The position numbers were made by a program, and so were the translations under genes. 64,000 nt of DNA, taken from the NCBI GenBank assembly GCA_946807835.1, contig OX327684.1:37288501-37352500 (forward strand). Direction: 5' to 3'. The notes under the pieces were generated by a model. It saw nothing but the letters and a program-made list of their open reading frames with translations. It searched no databases and had not been told where the DNA came from. This stretch comes from Ailanthus altissimus (taxonomy: Eukaryota; Streptophyta; Magnoliopsida; Sapindales; Simaroubaceae). Below are positions 30,228-42,274 of the stretch, one piece after another (position 1 is the stretch's first letter; each line of letters begins with the position of its first letter).

Positions 30228-32807
30228 TCATGGTGGATCGAAGATGCTGGTGGAAGCATTTGAGTAAGTGATTTTGCTGGCTTTCTTCTTTTTCGGCTTC
30301 CATATTCTTGCAATTAAACCTTGGGCAGTATCTTTTGTTGCATTCTCCTTATGTCTCTCCGGAAAGACTTTAATCTTAGACCGGGGAGATGGTTCTTCCT
30401 TTTCTTTCTCTTTGCTTGCTTCGTCGTGATGCTGCTTTTTCTTCTTCTTTCTTGCCTTCCTATACTTCAATGCTCTTTTTCGGATGTGAGGATCCAATGT
30501 CTCCATATCTTTAATTTGCTTAACGCTTGGATGCACCACATTAATGCAGAAACAGTCTTCATTTTCAGCTGGTAATTTGATCTCCTTGAAGACCTTAAAA
30601 GTGACTGTATCCTCTTGTACTCTCATGGTCAACTCCCCTTTTGGCACATCAATAATTGTTCTTCCAGTGGCTAGGAAAGGTCTTCCAAGGATGATAGGGA
30701 TCTCCTTGTCTTCTTCCATATCCAAAACAATGAAATCGGCAGGGAAGATGAATTTATCGACCTTAACCAACACATCTTCAATTAATCCCTTAGGATAGGT
30801 AAGAGAACGATCTGCTAACTGAAGTGTGATATTTGTTGGTTTGGCTTCTTTCAGTCCCAACTTTTTATACACGGACAATGGCATAAGATTGATGCTAGCT
30901 CCCAGATCACAAAGTGCCTTCCCAAAATCATAATTTCCAATTGAGCATGGTATGGTAAAGCTCCCAGGATCTTTGAGCTTTGGAGGTAGCTTCTTTAGAA
31001 GGATGGCGCTACACTCTTCTGTTAGGGCCACAGTCTCGAAGTCATCTATTTTTCTCTTCTTTGATAAGATTTCCTTCATAAATTTCACATAGCTCGGCAT
31101 TTGCTCCAGTGCATCTGCAAAAGGAAGATTAATATGTAATTTCTTAAAAATATCAAGAAATTTAGAAAATTGCTTATCTAGTTTCTTCTTTTGCAGTCTC
31201 TGAGGAAATGGAGGTGGTGGAGTGAATGACTGCGTAGATTGCTTCTGTGGGTTGCTATTGGTATCTTCTGCTGCATTTTCTCTTTTCTGTTCTTGCACTT
31301 GAATACCATTTTCTATGCTTTTCTGCGTTTCAGCACTTTTCTCTTGGTTTATGAACTGCTGTAATCTTTGAGGAAATGGTATAGGTGGTCTATATGGTTG
31401 CACGTCATCTTGCTGGACCACTGGTTCTTTTTCCTTCTCAATCATCTCTGAAAGCTGTGGTTGAGGAGTGTTGTCATGTAAGACTTTACCACTTCTTAGG
31501 GAGATGGCTTGGCATTGTTCTACGCTTCCTTTTGGATTGACTTCGGTGTTGCTTGGTAGAGTTCCTTGAGGGCGATTGTTTATTGCTGTTGCGAGCTGCC
31601 CTACTTGATTTTCCAAGGCTCTAAGTGAAGCTGCTTGACTTTGAAAGAGTGCATCTGTTTTCTTCATGTATTGTAGGAGCATGTTTTCAATGTCTGGTTT
31701 CTTCTCTTGCTGAATTTGCGGTTGGAAACTAGGAGGAGCTTTGGAATACTGTCCTTGATTATTGTTGCTCCATGAGAAGTTTGGGTGATTTCTCCATCCA
31801 GGATTGTAAAAATTTGAGTTAGGATTATTGCGGTTAAAGTCCCCTACATATTGAGCAGTCTCCATGCATTGTCCATTAGCATGATTGCTTCCACAGAAAT
31901 CGCAAGTGATAGGTTGACTCTTGATGGCATTAACTCCCAAGTTGCTTAATTGTTTGGTCAAAAGGTTGACTTGAGCAGATAATGTGGTCAAAGTGTCTAC
32001 TTCATGTAATCCAGCAATCTTTCTTGTGGTTGACCTTTCAGTGGGCCATTGATAGGCATTGGACGCCATCTCATCTAGTAGATTATAAGCTTCATCGGTG
32101 GATTTATTCATAAGTGCTCCTCCAGCTGCAGCATCTACTATTGTTCTGAATTGACCGGCTAATCCATTGTAGAATGTTTGTACAAGCAACCACTTCGGAA
32201 CTCCATGATGAGGACATTTTCTTTGCATATCCTTGTATCTCTCCCATGCCTCGTAAAGAGATTCTCCATCTAGTTGTAGGAATGATGTGATGTTGTTCCT
32301 CATCTTGGCAGTTTTAGCAGGTGGAAAGAATTTGGCGAGGAACTTTTGTGCTAGATCATCCCATGTAGCTATAGATCCAGATGGAAGTGATAACAGCCAG
32401 CTCTTTGCCTTGTCTCTCAAGGAAAAGGGAAACAATCTTAGTCGGATTGCATCATCGGACACCCCATTGTATTTGAATGTATCACATATCTCCAAGAAGT
32501 TGATGATGTGCATGTTTGGATCGTCATTGGGTAGTCCACTAAATTGTACCGAATCCTTGAGCATTTGAATCGTGCTTGGCTTGATCTCAAAGTTGTTAGC
32601 TTGAACAGTTGGTCTTTGGATGCTCGAATGGATTCCATTAACTAAGGGAACAGCATATTCCCTTAGTGGTCTTTCTTCATTGTTGGGTGCAATTGGTACT
32701 TGATCTTCCATGGTGTTGACTTGATTTTGTTCTCTTCTAATTCTTCGTAAGGTTCTTTCAATTTCTGGATCAAAAGAAATCAAGTCTTCACTTTTCGATC
32801 TTTGCAT
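30228..32807 (-). CDS. Athila-type Gag-protease polyprotein
   Basis: An intact 859-aa frame. Residues about 75-260 match the Athila/Ty3 Gag region that forms virus-like particles (FLEICDTFKYNGVSDDAIRL, DKAKSWLLSLPSGSIATWDD, YNGLAGQFRTIVDAAAGG). A zinc knuckle of form CX2CX3HX4C lies at C302, C305, H309, C314. A retropepsin-like protease follows, with DLGAS (D633) as the active site and a downstream IILGRPFLAT motif. The last about 100 residues are lysine-rich (KARKKKKKQHH) and end without any reverse transcriptase. A complete frame in an element with apparently identical LTRs suggests recent selection or very recent copying. The start is the first ATG after the primer site. Confidence 0.93.
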   Translation of the reverse strand: MQRSKSEDLISFDPEIERTLRRIRREQNQVNTMEDQVPIAPNNEERPLREYAVPLVNGIHSSIQRPTVQANNFEIKPSTIQMLKDSVQFSGLPNDDPNMHIINFLEICDTFKYNGVSDDAIRLRLFPFSLRDKAKSWLLSLPSGSIATWDDLAQKFLAKFFPPAKTAKMRNNITSFLQLDGESLYEAWERYKDMQRKCPHHGVPKWLLVQTFYNGLAGQFRTIVDAAAGGALMNKSTDEAYNLLDEMASNAYQWPTERSTTRKIAGLHEVDTLTTLSAQVNLLTKQLSNLGVNAIKSQPITCDFCGSNHANGQCMETAQYVGDFNRNNPNSNFYNPGWRNHPNFSWSNNNQGQYSKAPPSFQPQIQQEKKPDIENMLLQYMKKTDALFQSQAASLRALENQVGQLATAINNRPQGTLPSNTEVNPKGSVEQCQAISLRSGKVLHDNTPQPQLSEMIEKEKEPVVQQDDVQPYRPPIPFPQRLQQFINQEKSAETQKSIENGIQVQEQKRENAAEDTNSNPQKQSTQSFTPPPPFPQRLQKKKLDKQFSKFLDIFKKLHINLPFADALEQMPSYVKFMKEILSKKRKIDDFETVALTEECSAILLKKLPPKLKDPGSFTIPCSIGNYDFGKALCDLGASINLMPLSVYKKLGLKEAKPTNITLQLADRSLTYPKGLIEDVLVKVDKFIFPADFIVLDMEEDKEIPIILGRPFLATGRTIIDVPKGELTMRVQEDTVTFKVFKEIKLPAENEDCFCINVVHPSVKQIKDMETLDPHIRKRALKYRKARKKKKKQHHDEASKEKEKEEPSPRSKIKVFPERHKENATKDTAQGLIARIWKPKKKKASKITYSNASTSIFDPP

Positions 32808-32921
32808 GTACCTCGTAAGAAAGAAAGTAAAACTAAATTAAGAAAAATAAAAATAAAAAAAAATTCTGAAGTAAAAACTAGAAAGATTGGTATTAATATT
32901 GGTGAAAAAGTAGATAATTTT

Positions 32922-32938
32922 CCCCGGCAACGGCGCCA
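32922..32938 (-). other. Primer-binding site, tRNA-Asp type
   Basis: The minus strand reads TGGCGCCGTTGCCGGGG, complementary to the 3' end of tRNA-Asp as is usual for Athila elements. It lies 6 nt inside the 5' LTR. Confidence 0.85.
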
Positions 32939-32944
32939 AAAACT

Positions 32945-34380
32945 TGATGCGATATTTCTATATCATAAATTAAGTGCAAGTATACACTATCGTATGCAAG
33001 TAATAAAGAGACTAAATAAGTCGGATGTCGAACCCACAGGGATAATTCTTTCTTTTTAACCAATTACTAAAATTATATCTTCCTAATAATTATTCAGAAA
33101 AATAAAAATCTAAGAATGAATGTAAGAAATATAAAAGCAAAAACACAATGCAATGAGATTTAAAGATATAGCAACGTAGAGAGAACCTAGGATTAATATT
33201 ATCCCTCAATATGTTTCTAATGATTAATCCTCTAATATTTAACTCACTTAGTCTTTATTATTGATCAAGACACTAATGTATTCATAAGCCTCTTCCAAGG
33301 TCATACAAGTATACCTTAATTTACCAAATACCTATATTCCTATGGTACTTGTAATAAATTAAGATTCATTAAGATTAGGTCTTATTGATCATACATGCCA
33401 ATTAGGTATATTCCTATCCTAAGTTGAAACTTGCATATGCAACATTGAATGTTACTCTACAATCATGCATCAAATTACCTAGGTCTAAATATTATGATTC
33501 CTCTTCCGAGTTTATCAATAATATTACCAACTCATTCACCATATATTGGCCAGATATATTGAAGCATTAAACACAAGTAATTTAAATAATAAAAGACTGA
33601 GTTTATTAAATACTAAAAGATATGGCAATTAAGCACACATATTGAGTTCAAATATTAACCCTAGAAAACAAGTTAGCTCATGGCTACAAGAGAACAGCAG
33701 TAGAAATAATTATAAAACATGATACAATCAATCGCAAACCGATATAGACGTCGAATTGCTCTTAATTGCGCTGCCTAGAAACTCTTGATGCCGAAGAACG
33801 TCTTGTATCTCTCTCTAAAGATGCTTCAATTAAGCTCCTATTGCTCTCCAAGACTCGTGTTCTGTATTCTTGGTGCTCTTGGGTCGTCTTGGATTCCTTC
33901 TTGAAGGCTGGGAACGAGTGTCTTTATATAGGGATTGATATGAGCTTGAAAATCTCAATTCTCGTCGGACTAGGACTCGCACTACCGCTGGCGCGCTATG
34001 CATCTGTCGCTGGGGCGACGCGTGAAAAAGCGATTACCGCTGGAGCGGTGTAATCTTGGCGCTGGGGCGCTGGAACGTCGCTGGCGCGGTGAATATTCGG
34101 CGCTGGAGCGCCAGACGCGACTTAAACAGGTCGTTTTTCTAATTTCGATCACTATTCCAACGCTGGGGCGAAAATACTTGTGGCGCGGGGGCGCTGGACT
34201 CATAATTTGAAAACTTTGCATTTTAGTCCCTGTTTTCGCTCCTTTTGCGTTCTTTCTTTAAATTTCGTTCAAGTCCCTATAAATAACAATAATGCACATA
34301 AATAGCCATCTATTCTCATAAAATCATAGAATATCAATAATAAAAACATGAGAAAATATATGACAAATTTGCCCTTATCA
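32945..34380 (-). repeat. 5' LTR of the gag-protease element
   Basis: Copy of 27008-28443 at an offset of 5937 bp, with no difference seen by eye. It holds the promoter (TATA at 33923-33930) for the gag-protease transcript and the second copy of the GC module cluster (33984-34195). Confidence 0.95.
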
Positions 34381-34385
34381 GCAAT

Positions 34386-35505
34386 ACAGGCTCAGTCTAA
34401 ATAGTCATCAGTATTTGACCCATAACTATAAAAATACGTATCTAATACATATGAAACAACTTAATTTAGAAAAACAAGAGACTTATATACAACTTTTATT
34501 TTTTGAGTATGAGCTAATTTAGATCACATCAATTCAAAATTGGACAATCAAGTGCATTAATGATAATCAATGCAAAATAGTTGCCAACATTCTTGACTTT
34601 TATCATCCAACTAGTTCACTCTTCATTTATCCATATTTTTTTATAAATAGGTGGCATGTTTATGCCTAAAGCATGTAATTAGAGAGCTAGATTTTAGTTC
34701 AAAACACTTGTCTTTTATATTATCTCTTTGTAGTATTATTTCTTTTATTTACTATTCTAAAGTCATGTTATCTCTTCTTCCATCTCTTTTCTTTTTCTTT
34801 AGTTTTATTATATCTAAGTAATTTGTTTTTGCTAAGTTGAAGGAGTGAAACTCTTGGTAAGGTAATAAGTTATAATTAACTCTTATTCATGAATTTAATA
34901 TTTTATTCTTAAGTTATACAAATTTATATATGATGTATTTATTTTGTTTGCAATATTAATACATTTTCTTGTAAAGTGGTGTATCTTAATTTATTATAGA
35001 TAATTTTTATAGTTGACACAATAAATTCTTGAAATTATTTATAAGATTTGGAGTAAATATCCTTTCTTGTAAAGTGGGAGTCTTGATTTATTGTACATAA
35101 ATATAAAGATTGGTATAATAAATATTTGAACTCATTTATAAGATTTAGTGTATAATAATTGAAAGAAATAAATACAAATTAAAATATAAATAATGATAAA
35201 CTTTAATTGTTATATCTTCCGATTGAAGCCTCTTTTGTGTGAGGATTCCAATTGAATTATAAAAAGAGTTGAATGTATTCTTATTTCAAACGCCAAGAGT
35301 GGATTCTCATAACCTTAGCATTCATTTTAATTGGTTATTTGAATTATTGTTTGCAAACGTGTTATATTGCTTTATTTGTCTTTAGAGTATTTATAGTTTG
35401 TAATTTTAATTTCACTTCTCTATGGATCGACCTCGTTCTCACCGAGTTATTTATTACTTCGATAATCCTACACTTGAGAATAAACTCTTATATTTTGGAC
35501 TGTCA
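34386..35505 (+). repeat. Athila-like LTR A, right piece
   Basis: Continues the LTR interrupted by the gag-protease element and ends at TGTCA (35505), the same end as LTR B, which is followed there by a primer site. It resembles LTRs B, C and D throughout, for example 'gcatgtaattagagagctag' and the ending 'gagttatttattacttcgat'. It contains an internal duplication of about 94 bp (34968 onward and 35062 onward, each starting ttcttgtaaagtgg). The 89-codon frame at 35273-35542 is incidental. Confidence 0.75.
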
Positions 35506-36838
35506 CTCGAGACCGTTCTACAGTCTTTTGCAACTTGTTTAAACCAAGTCGATCATCCAATCCTTAATAACAGAGCCAAAGAGGCTATCCAAAGACTCTA
35601 ATAATCATTATCCTTGAAAATCTCATTGCACCCAAGATTTTTGGATAAGCCTTACTCCTACAATCTCGAGTAAATCCAAATAGCATATATCCTATAATCT
35701 CGAAATAAATCCAAATTAAGAAAGTAAATATACGTCTTCATTCTAATGGAACTCAATAACATAACATATAGCCTATAAAAAGAAGGCTGACTATAAAAAA
35801 GATCGACTTCTTGAAAAACTAAAATCCCTATTCTTGAAAACACATAATCTCTCTCTTTACCTCTATTATTATTATTATTATTATTTAGGTAAATGACATA
35901 TAGACCGACCCCCCCAAAAGAAAATTTAACGAAAGGGACTGAAAGATCTCTGAATTTTCAAAATGGCTATATAAACCCCTGTTAGAAAATAAAAACTACC
36001 TGAATTAACAGTCAACTAGTCAAAATCGATGAAATTATGAAAATGCCTCATGGTCAAATCAATGAAAGTACTGAAATGTTTATGTATGTATTTTTAAAAT
36101 TAAATGGAAAAAATATGTACGTGGTAAGGCTTGAACCCAAAACTTATAGCTTAAACTAAGCATATTAACCATTATGATACAACACTTTATTAATGTTAAG
36201 TGTATCTATCTTTCATATATACAATAAGGGACGGTGTATGTTTTTAAAATGGAATGATGAAAATATGCACTAGGTGAAACTCAAACACATTTAGGTGGAA
36301 AGCTAGCATCTTAATCATTAAGCTGAAAGTAATTTATTAATACTAAATGTATCTATCTTTTATACATATATAAAGATGTTTGGACAATGAATAAAATAAC
36401 TAAAATTTGAAATGAATTAAATAATAAAATAAAGTGTAAAGAACAATTGAACCCCCGTGTTTTGGTAAAAATGACAGTTTACTCACCTTATTTTCAAAAT
36501 TACCCATTTAGACCTTGCTGTTAATTTTTTCTGTTAAAATTGGTTGAAAATATTACAATTACTATAATACCCTTGACGACTATTGACTTATTGTAGACTA
36601 GTATTGATGGAACGTTGATCGGTGTTAATTGGCATTGACCAGTGATGACCGGCCTTGAATTGGCAATTATTGACTATTGACCACGACCGATAGTAAAAAT
36701 TATCAAAATTGATATTAAGGGACTCAAAATTTCGTGATCTAAGTGATAGTGGAATTTTTTTTATCAACGGAGTATATCTTCTAGGTGGATGTCTTGAGCC
36801 TAGGTCTACCATGATTCTTTCATAACACCATTCCAATG
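35506..36838. repeat. Duplicated block, unit 1 (LTR flank and foldback left arm)
   Basis: Matches 42275-43154 plus 45654-46040 (unit 2) along its length, so the LTR and its flank were duplicated together. From 35887 it is the left arm of the foldback element that is complete in unit 2. It stops at 36838, where LTR B begins. It contains the uninterrupted counterpart of the insertion site of solo LTR copy 2 (gaacaattgaac, 36441-36452). An 82-codon minus frame (36588-36836) recurs at 45799-46047 with many substitutions. Confidence 0.75.
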
Positions 36839-36840
36839 TG

Positions 36841-37700
36841 ATGGCTTATTTTTGCTCAAAGCATGTAATTAAAGAGCTAGATTTTAGTTCAAAACACTTA
36901 TCTTTTATATTATCTCTTTGTAATATTATTTCTTTTATTTATTATTCTAAAGTCATGCTATTTATTCTTCCATCTCTTTTTTTTTTCTTTAGTTTTATTA
37001 TGTTCAAGTATTTTTTATTTTTTTTGCTAAGGTGAAAGGGTGAAACTCTTGGTAAGGTAATAAGATATAATTAACTCTTATTCATGAATTTAATGTTTCA
37101 TTCTTAAGTTATACAAATTTATATATGGTGTATTTATTTTATTTGCAATATTAATACACTTTCTTATAAAGTGGTGTATTTTGATTTATTATAGACAATT
37201 TTTATAGTTGGCACAATAAATTCTTGAAACCATTTACAAGATTTGGCGTAGATATTTTTTCTTGTAAAGTGAGAGTCTTGATTTATTGTAAACAAATATA
37301 AAGATTGACATAATAAATATTTGAACACATTTATAAGATTTTGTGTTAATAATTGAAAGAAATAAATACAAGTCAATATATAAATGGTGATGAACTTTAA
37401 TTGTTATATCTTTCAATTAGAACCTTTTTTGTGTGAGAATTCCAATTGAGTTATAAAAAGAATTGAATATATTCTTATTCTAAATGCCAAGAGTAGATCC
37501 TCCTAACCTTAGCATTCATTTTAATTGGTTATTTGAATTATTATTTGCAAACGTCTTATTTTGCTTTATTTGTCTTTAGTGTATTTATAGTTTGTAATTT
37601 TAATTTCACTTCCCTGTGAATTGACCACGTTCTCACCGAGTTATTTATTACTTCGATAATCATGCACTTGGGAATAAACTCCTATATTCTGGATGTGTCA
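36841..37700 (+). repeat. Athila-like LTR B, 5'-truncated, with primer site
   Basis: Resembles LTR A from 'gctcaaagcatgtaattaaa' to its end TGTCA (37700). Six nucleotides further a tRNA-Asp type primer site (TGGCGCCGTTGCTGG, 37707-37721) follows, marking this as the 5' LTR of a plus-strand Athila-like element. The first few hundred bases of the LTR are missing at the junction with 36838. Confidence 0.75.
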
Positions 37701-40157
37701 AATTTTTGGCGCCGTTGCTGGAGAAGTGAAATTAACATTTTTGTTTGTTTGTTTGTTTTATTTTCACGAAAGGCTAAGCCTTCTAACTTGCTTTACTTTA
37801 TTTATTCTTCACTTGTTATTTTCATGGAAGGCTAAGCTTCCTCCTCTTTATTTACTAACTTTTTATTATCCTAATCTAACTTCTAACTGTTTATCTAACT
37901 TTTATATTATTGTTATCCTTACCTATTTTATTTGCCTTTATTTAATATTTTATTTCTTTTTTCTCTTATTTTTAATATTTATTGTTATTATATTTTATTT
38001 TATTTCTTTGTATGAGTGGTTGGTTTCGAGATCCTAATTTTCATCGTTTGGTGAAAGGTAATTTGTTGGATTCCCTTTTATCTTCTCATTCTTCACCAAT
38101 TTACACTATGACCGATAATCAAATTGAGGGACTCATAGACCCAAGGGACAATCATTGCCAACATAATAACCATAACTGACCTAAGACACTTAGAGACTAC
38201 ATGAACCCTACATGAATCAGTGCACCATCTTATTTAATATTTTATTTGTTTTTATTTAATATTTTATTTCTTTTATCCTCTTATTTGTAATATTTATTAT
38301 TATTGTATTTTATTTTATTTCTTTGTATGAGTGGTTGGTTTTGAGATTCTTATTATCAACATTTGGTTAAAGGTAATTTCAGAATTTCTTTTGATAATTT
38401 GTTGGATTCTCTTTCATTTTCTCATTCTTCACCAATTAACACTATGACGGATAATCAAATTGAGGGACTCATATACCCAAGGGACAATCAATCCTAATAT
38501 AATGACCATAACTGACCTATGACACTTAGAGACTACATGAACCCAACATGAATCGGTGCACCATTTTGCTTAGTTTTTCCTTTAAATGCAACACATTTTA
38601 ATTTTAAGTCAGGCATTATCCAACTTTTAACCACTTTTCATGGGTTAGATGCAGAGAACCCTTACCTTCATCTAAGAGAATTTAAAGAAGTGTGTAACAA
38701 GTATAATGACTAAAATTATAGTATGAACACAATTCGACTTAAGCTTTTTCCATTTTCTCTAAAAGATAAAGTTAAAACATGACAACAAAACCTTAGGCTA
38801 GGATTCATTTCTTTATGGGATGAGATGCAACAATAATTTCTATAAAAAAAAATTTCTCCCCACAGAACAAATTCTTTCAAAAGATAAATTACTATTTTTC
38901 CCCAAAAACCAGGAGAGACCATTTACCAATATTGGAAAAGGTATAAAGAATTACTTAATACCTGTCCCCATCATGGCTTTAAAACTTGGAGATTAGTCTC
39001 AAATTTCTACGAGGGCTTAATACCCCAAGTTAGGCAAATGGTAGAAAAGATGTGTAATAGAACATTTGAACCTCGAAGAGCAATGAGGCACCTAGCAAAA
39101 CTTAAAGCACTACATCTAGTGGTGGTATTTATCATCTTAGGGAATACCATAACTTTCAAGGCAAATCAGCATCCCTAGCTAAAAAAGTCGAAACCTTAAA
39201 AATAAAAAAGAGTGATAAATTAAAATCTGTTCAAAAAATTGTGTGTCACATAATCACTCTACCAATGATTGCCTAACTTTATTTGCATTTAAGGAATGTT
39301 TCCTTGAACAAGCCAATGTTCTAAACACGTTCAAACGGTTAAACAATAACTCATATTCACAAAACTATAATCCTGGTTGGAGAAATCACTCGAATTTTAG
39401 TTAAAGAAGTAACACTCAAGCACATGCTTCACAACTACCTTTTCAATCACACCAAAATTTTCAAGACTATTAAGGTTATGCTTCATATGTCCCACCTCCT
39501 AAGAAAAATCTTGAAGAAAGTTTGCATGCATTCATTGAAAAATAAGAGTCTATTAATTCTCAAAATGCCTAAACATTTACTAATTTGAAAGATACTCTTG
39601 CTAAATTTGTATCCGTACTAAACATTCATGAGAAAGAAAAAATTTCTTCTCAACCATAACCAAATTCTAAAGGATAACATAACTCAAATGCATATAGTTC
39701 AGAAAGCCAACACATGGATGAAGTTAAAGTGGTTATCACTTTTTAGAATAGTAAGATTATTGAAAAACACATTCTTGAACCTCATAAGAATGATGAATCA
39801 ATCTCTAAAGATAAGAAAAGCGTTGAACCTACACCCAGTGAAGAAAACACCAAACCCTCACCTCTACCCCCTATTTCCTCATGCATTACGTAATGCAAAG
39901 AAGTTGAATCACAATTCAAAAATTTTTGAAATCTTTAAACAGGTAAATGTTATATATTCTTTTATTGGATGCTATTAAACAGGTTCTCTCTAATGCAAAA
40001 TTTTTGAAGGATTTTTGCACAGTAAAAAAAAAATTGAATGTGAAAAAGAAAGCATTTTTAGCTGAACAAGTAAGTGTCATTCTTTAGGAAAAATAATGTT
40101 TTGAAATATAAAAATCCTGATTGTCCTATAATTTCATGTATTATTAGAAGTCATAAA
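37701..40157 (+). pseudogene. Decayed Athila-like internal region with gag remnant
   Basis: After the primer site comes a leader with a tandem duplication of about 310 bp (37925-38236 and 38237-38570). The translated text of 38510-39120 is recognisably Athila Gag (LRDYMNP, RLKLFPFSLKDKV, YQYWKRYKELLNTCPHHGF, NFYEGLIPQVRQMVEKMC) but is broken by many stops. A zinc-knuckle-like stretch may lie near 39240. No protease, reverse transcriptase or integrase is recognised before the next LTR. It is a dead relative of the family to which the young element belongs. Confidence 0.75.
37925..38570. repeat. Tandem duplication of about 310 bp in the gag leader
   Basis: Both copies contain 'ttctttgtatgagtggttgg', 'ttctcattcttcaccaatt' and 'cttagagactacatgaaccc'. 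Copy 2 has a short extra segment near 38380. Confidence 0.85.
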
Positions 40158-41128
40158 TGACACGTCAAGAATATAGGAGTTTATTCATAAGTGTAGAATT
40201 GTCGAAGTAATAAATAATTCGGTGAAAACGGGGTCGATCCACAGGGAAGTAGAATTAAAATTACAAACTATAATAACTTTAAAGACAATTAATATAGTAT
40301 AAGATGTTTGTAAATATTAATTCAATTAACTAATTCAAATAAAAGTTAAGATTAGGGAGATCTACTCTTGGCATAAGAAGTAAGAATATATGTTAACTCT
40401 TTTTATAACTCAATTGGAATCCTCACACAAAAGAGGTTCCAACCGAAAAATATAACAATTAAAGTTCATCATCATTTATATATTAATTAGTATTTATTTC
40501 TTTCAATTATTATACATTAAATCTTATAAATAGGTTCAAGTATTTATTATGCTAATCTTTATATTTGTTTACAATAAATCAAGACTCCAACTTTACAAGA
40601 AATAATATATACGCTAAATTTTATAAATGATTTCAAGAATTTATTGTGCCAAGTATAAAGTTTGTCAATAATAAATTAAGATACACCACTTAGAAGAAAG
40701 AATATTAATATTACAAACAAAATAAATACATCATATATAAATTTGCATAACTTAAGAATAAAACATTAAATTCATGAATAAGAGTTAAGTATTACCTTGC
40801 CAATAGTTGCACTATTTCACCTTAGCATAAAGAAAATTATTTGGACATAATAAAACTAAAGAAAAAGAAAAGAAATTGAAGAAGAGATAACATGATTTTA
40901 CAATAGTAAACAAGAGAAATAATAATACAAAGAAATAATACAAAAGACAAGTATTTTGAACTAAAATCTAGTTCTCTAATTACATCTTTTGGGCATAAAC
41001 ATACTATCTATTTATATAAAAATATAGATAAATCGAGACAAATAAAGAGATAACCACATGGATGATAAAAGTCAAGAATGGTGGCAAATAATTTACATTA
41101 ATTATTTAGCCAAATGGTCTAAAATAGA
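40158..41128 (-). repeat. Athila-like LTR C, inverted
   Basis: The reverse complement reads like LTRs A, B and D and ends with the same TGTCA (here TGACA at 40158). It points the opposite way to the preceding gag remnant, so it is not that element's own 3' LTR in normal form. The right limit adjoins LTR D head to head. Confidence 0.7.
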
Positions 41129-42274
41129 ACTGATCTGCAGTACAGGTTCAGTCCAAATGGTTATCAGTATTTAGCCTATAACTATAGATATATGTATATA
41201 ATACGTATGAGACAACTTAATTTAAAAAAATAAAATACTTATCTACAACTTTTATTTTTTTGAGTGAAAGCTAATTCGGACCACATCAATTTTAAATTAG
41301 ATAATCAAGTGAGTACATTAATGATAATCAATACAAATTAGTTGCCACCCTTATTGACTTTTATCATCCAATTGGTTCACTCTTAATTTGTCTTGATTTA
41401 TCCATATTTTTCTTAAATAACTGGCATGTTTATGCCCAAAGCATGTAATTAGATAGCTAAATTTTGGTTCAAAACACTTATCTTTTGTATTATCTCTTTG
41501 TAGTATTATTTCTTTTGTTTACTATTCTAAAGTCATGTTATCTCTTCTTCCATCTCTTTTCTTTTTATTTAGTTTTATTATATCCAAGTAATTTTATTTT
41601 TACTAAGGTGAAGGGGTGAAACTCTTGATAAGGTAATAAGCTATAATTAACTCTTATTCATGAATTTAATATTTTATTCTTAAGTTATACAAATTTATAT
41701 ATGATGTATTTATTTTGTTTGCAATATTAATATTATTTCTTGTAAAGTGGTGTATCTTGATTTCTTATAGATAATTTTTATAGTTGGTACAATAAATTCT
41801 AGAAACCATTTATAAGATTTTGCGTAGATACCATTTCTTGTAAAGTGGGAGTCTTAATTTATTGTAGATAAATATAAATATTAGCCTAATAAATACTTGA
41901 ACCCATTTATAAGATTTGGTGTATAATAATTAAAAGAAATAAATACAAGTTAATATATAAATAATGAACTTTAATTGTTATATCTTTCAATTAGAACCTT
42001 TTTTGTGTGAGGATTTCAATTGAATTATAAAAAGAGTTGAATATATTCTTATTTCAAATGCCAAGAGTGGATCCTCCTAACCGTAGCATTCATTTTAATT
42101 GATTATTTAAATTATTATTTGCAAACATTTTATATTGATTTATTTGTCTTTAGAGTATTTATAGTTTGTAATTTTAATTTTACTTCCTTGTGGATTGACC
42201 CCGTTCTCATCGGGTTATTTATTACTTCAACAATCTTGCACTTGAGAATAAACTTTTATATTCTGGACATGTCA
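41129..42274 (+). repeat. Athila-like LTR D
   Basis: Follows 'gaactgatctgcagtacagg' and runs to TGTCA (42274); closely similar to LTR A. The 42119-42376 open frame is incidental. It is followed by the same flanking sequence as LTR A (42275-42657 versus 35506-35886). Confidence 0.7.

Larger units (their letters stand above)
27008..34380 (-). mobile_element. Young non-autonomous Athila-type LTR retrotransposon (gag-protease only)
   Basis: A complete 7373-bp element: LTR 27008-28443, internal region 28444-32944, LTR 32945-34380, target duplication GCAAT at 27003-27007 and 34381-34385. Both LTRs are 1436 bp and look identical by eye, with identical open frames, which implies recent insertion. 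On the minus strand a tRNA-Asp type primer site follows the 5' LTR and a purine tract precedes the 3' LTR. The only long frame encodes gag plus an aspartic protease; reverse transcriptase, RNase H and integrase are absent. The 1.8 kb between the gag stop and the 3' LTR is non-coding with long T runs (about 29078-29115, 30088-30121). This matches the published TR-GAG concept (terminal-repeat retrotransposons carrying only a GAG domain), here with a protease. It would need enzymes from a partner element. Confidence 0.93.

Noticed and set aside
36588..36836. 82-codon frame shared by both units as a conserved gene
   Set aside because: The two versions differ at many residues, including non-conservative ones, and lie in a transposon arm.
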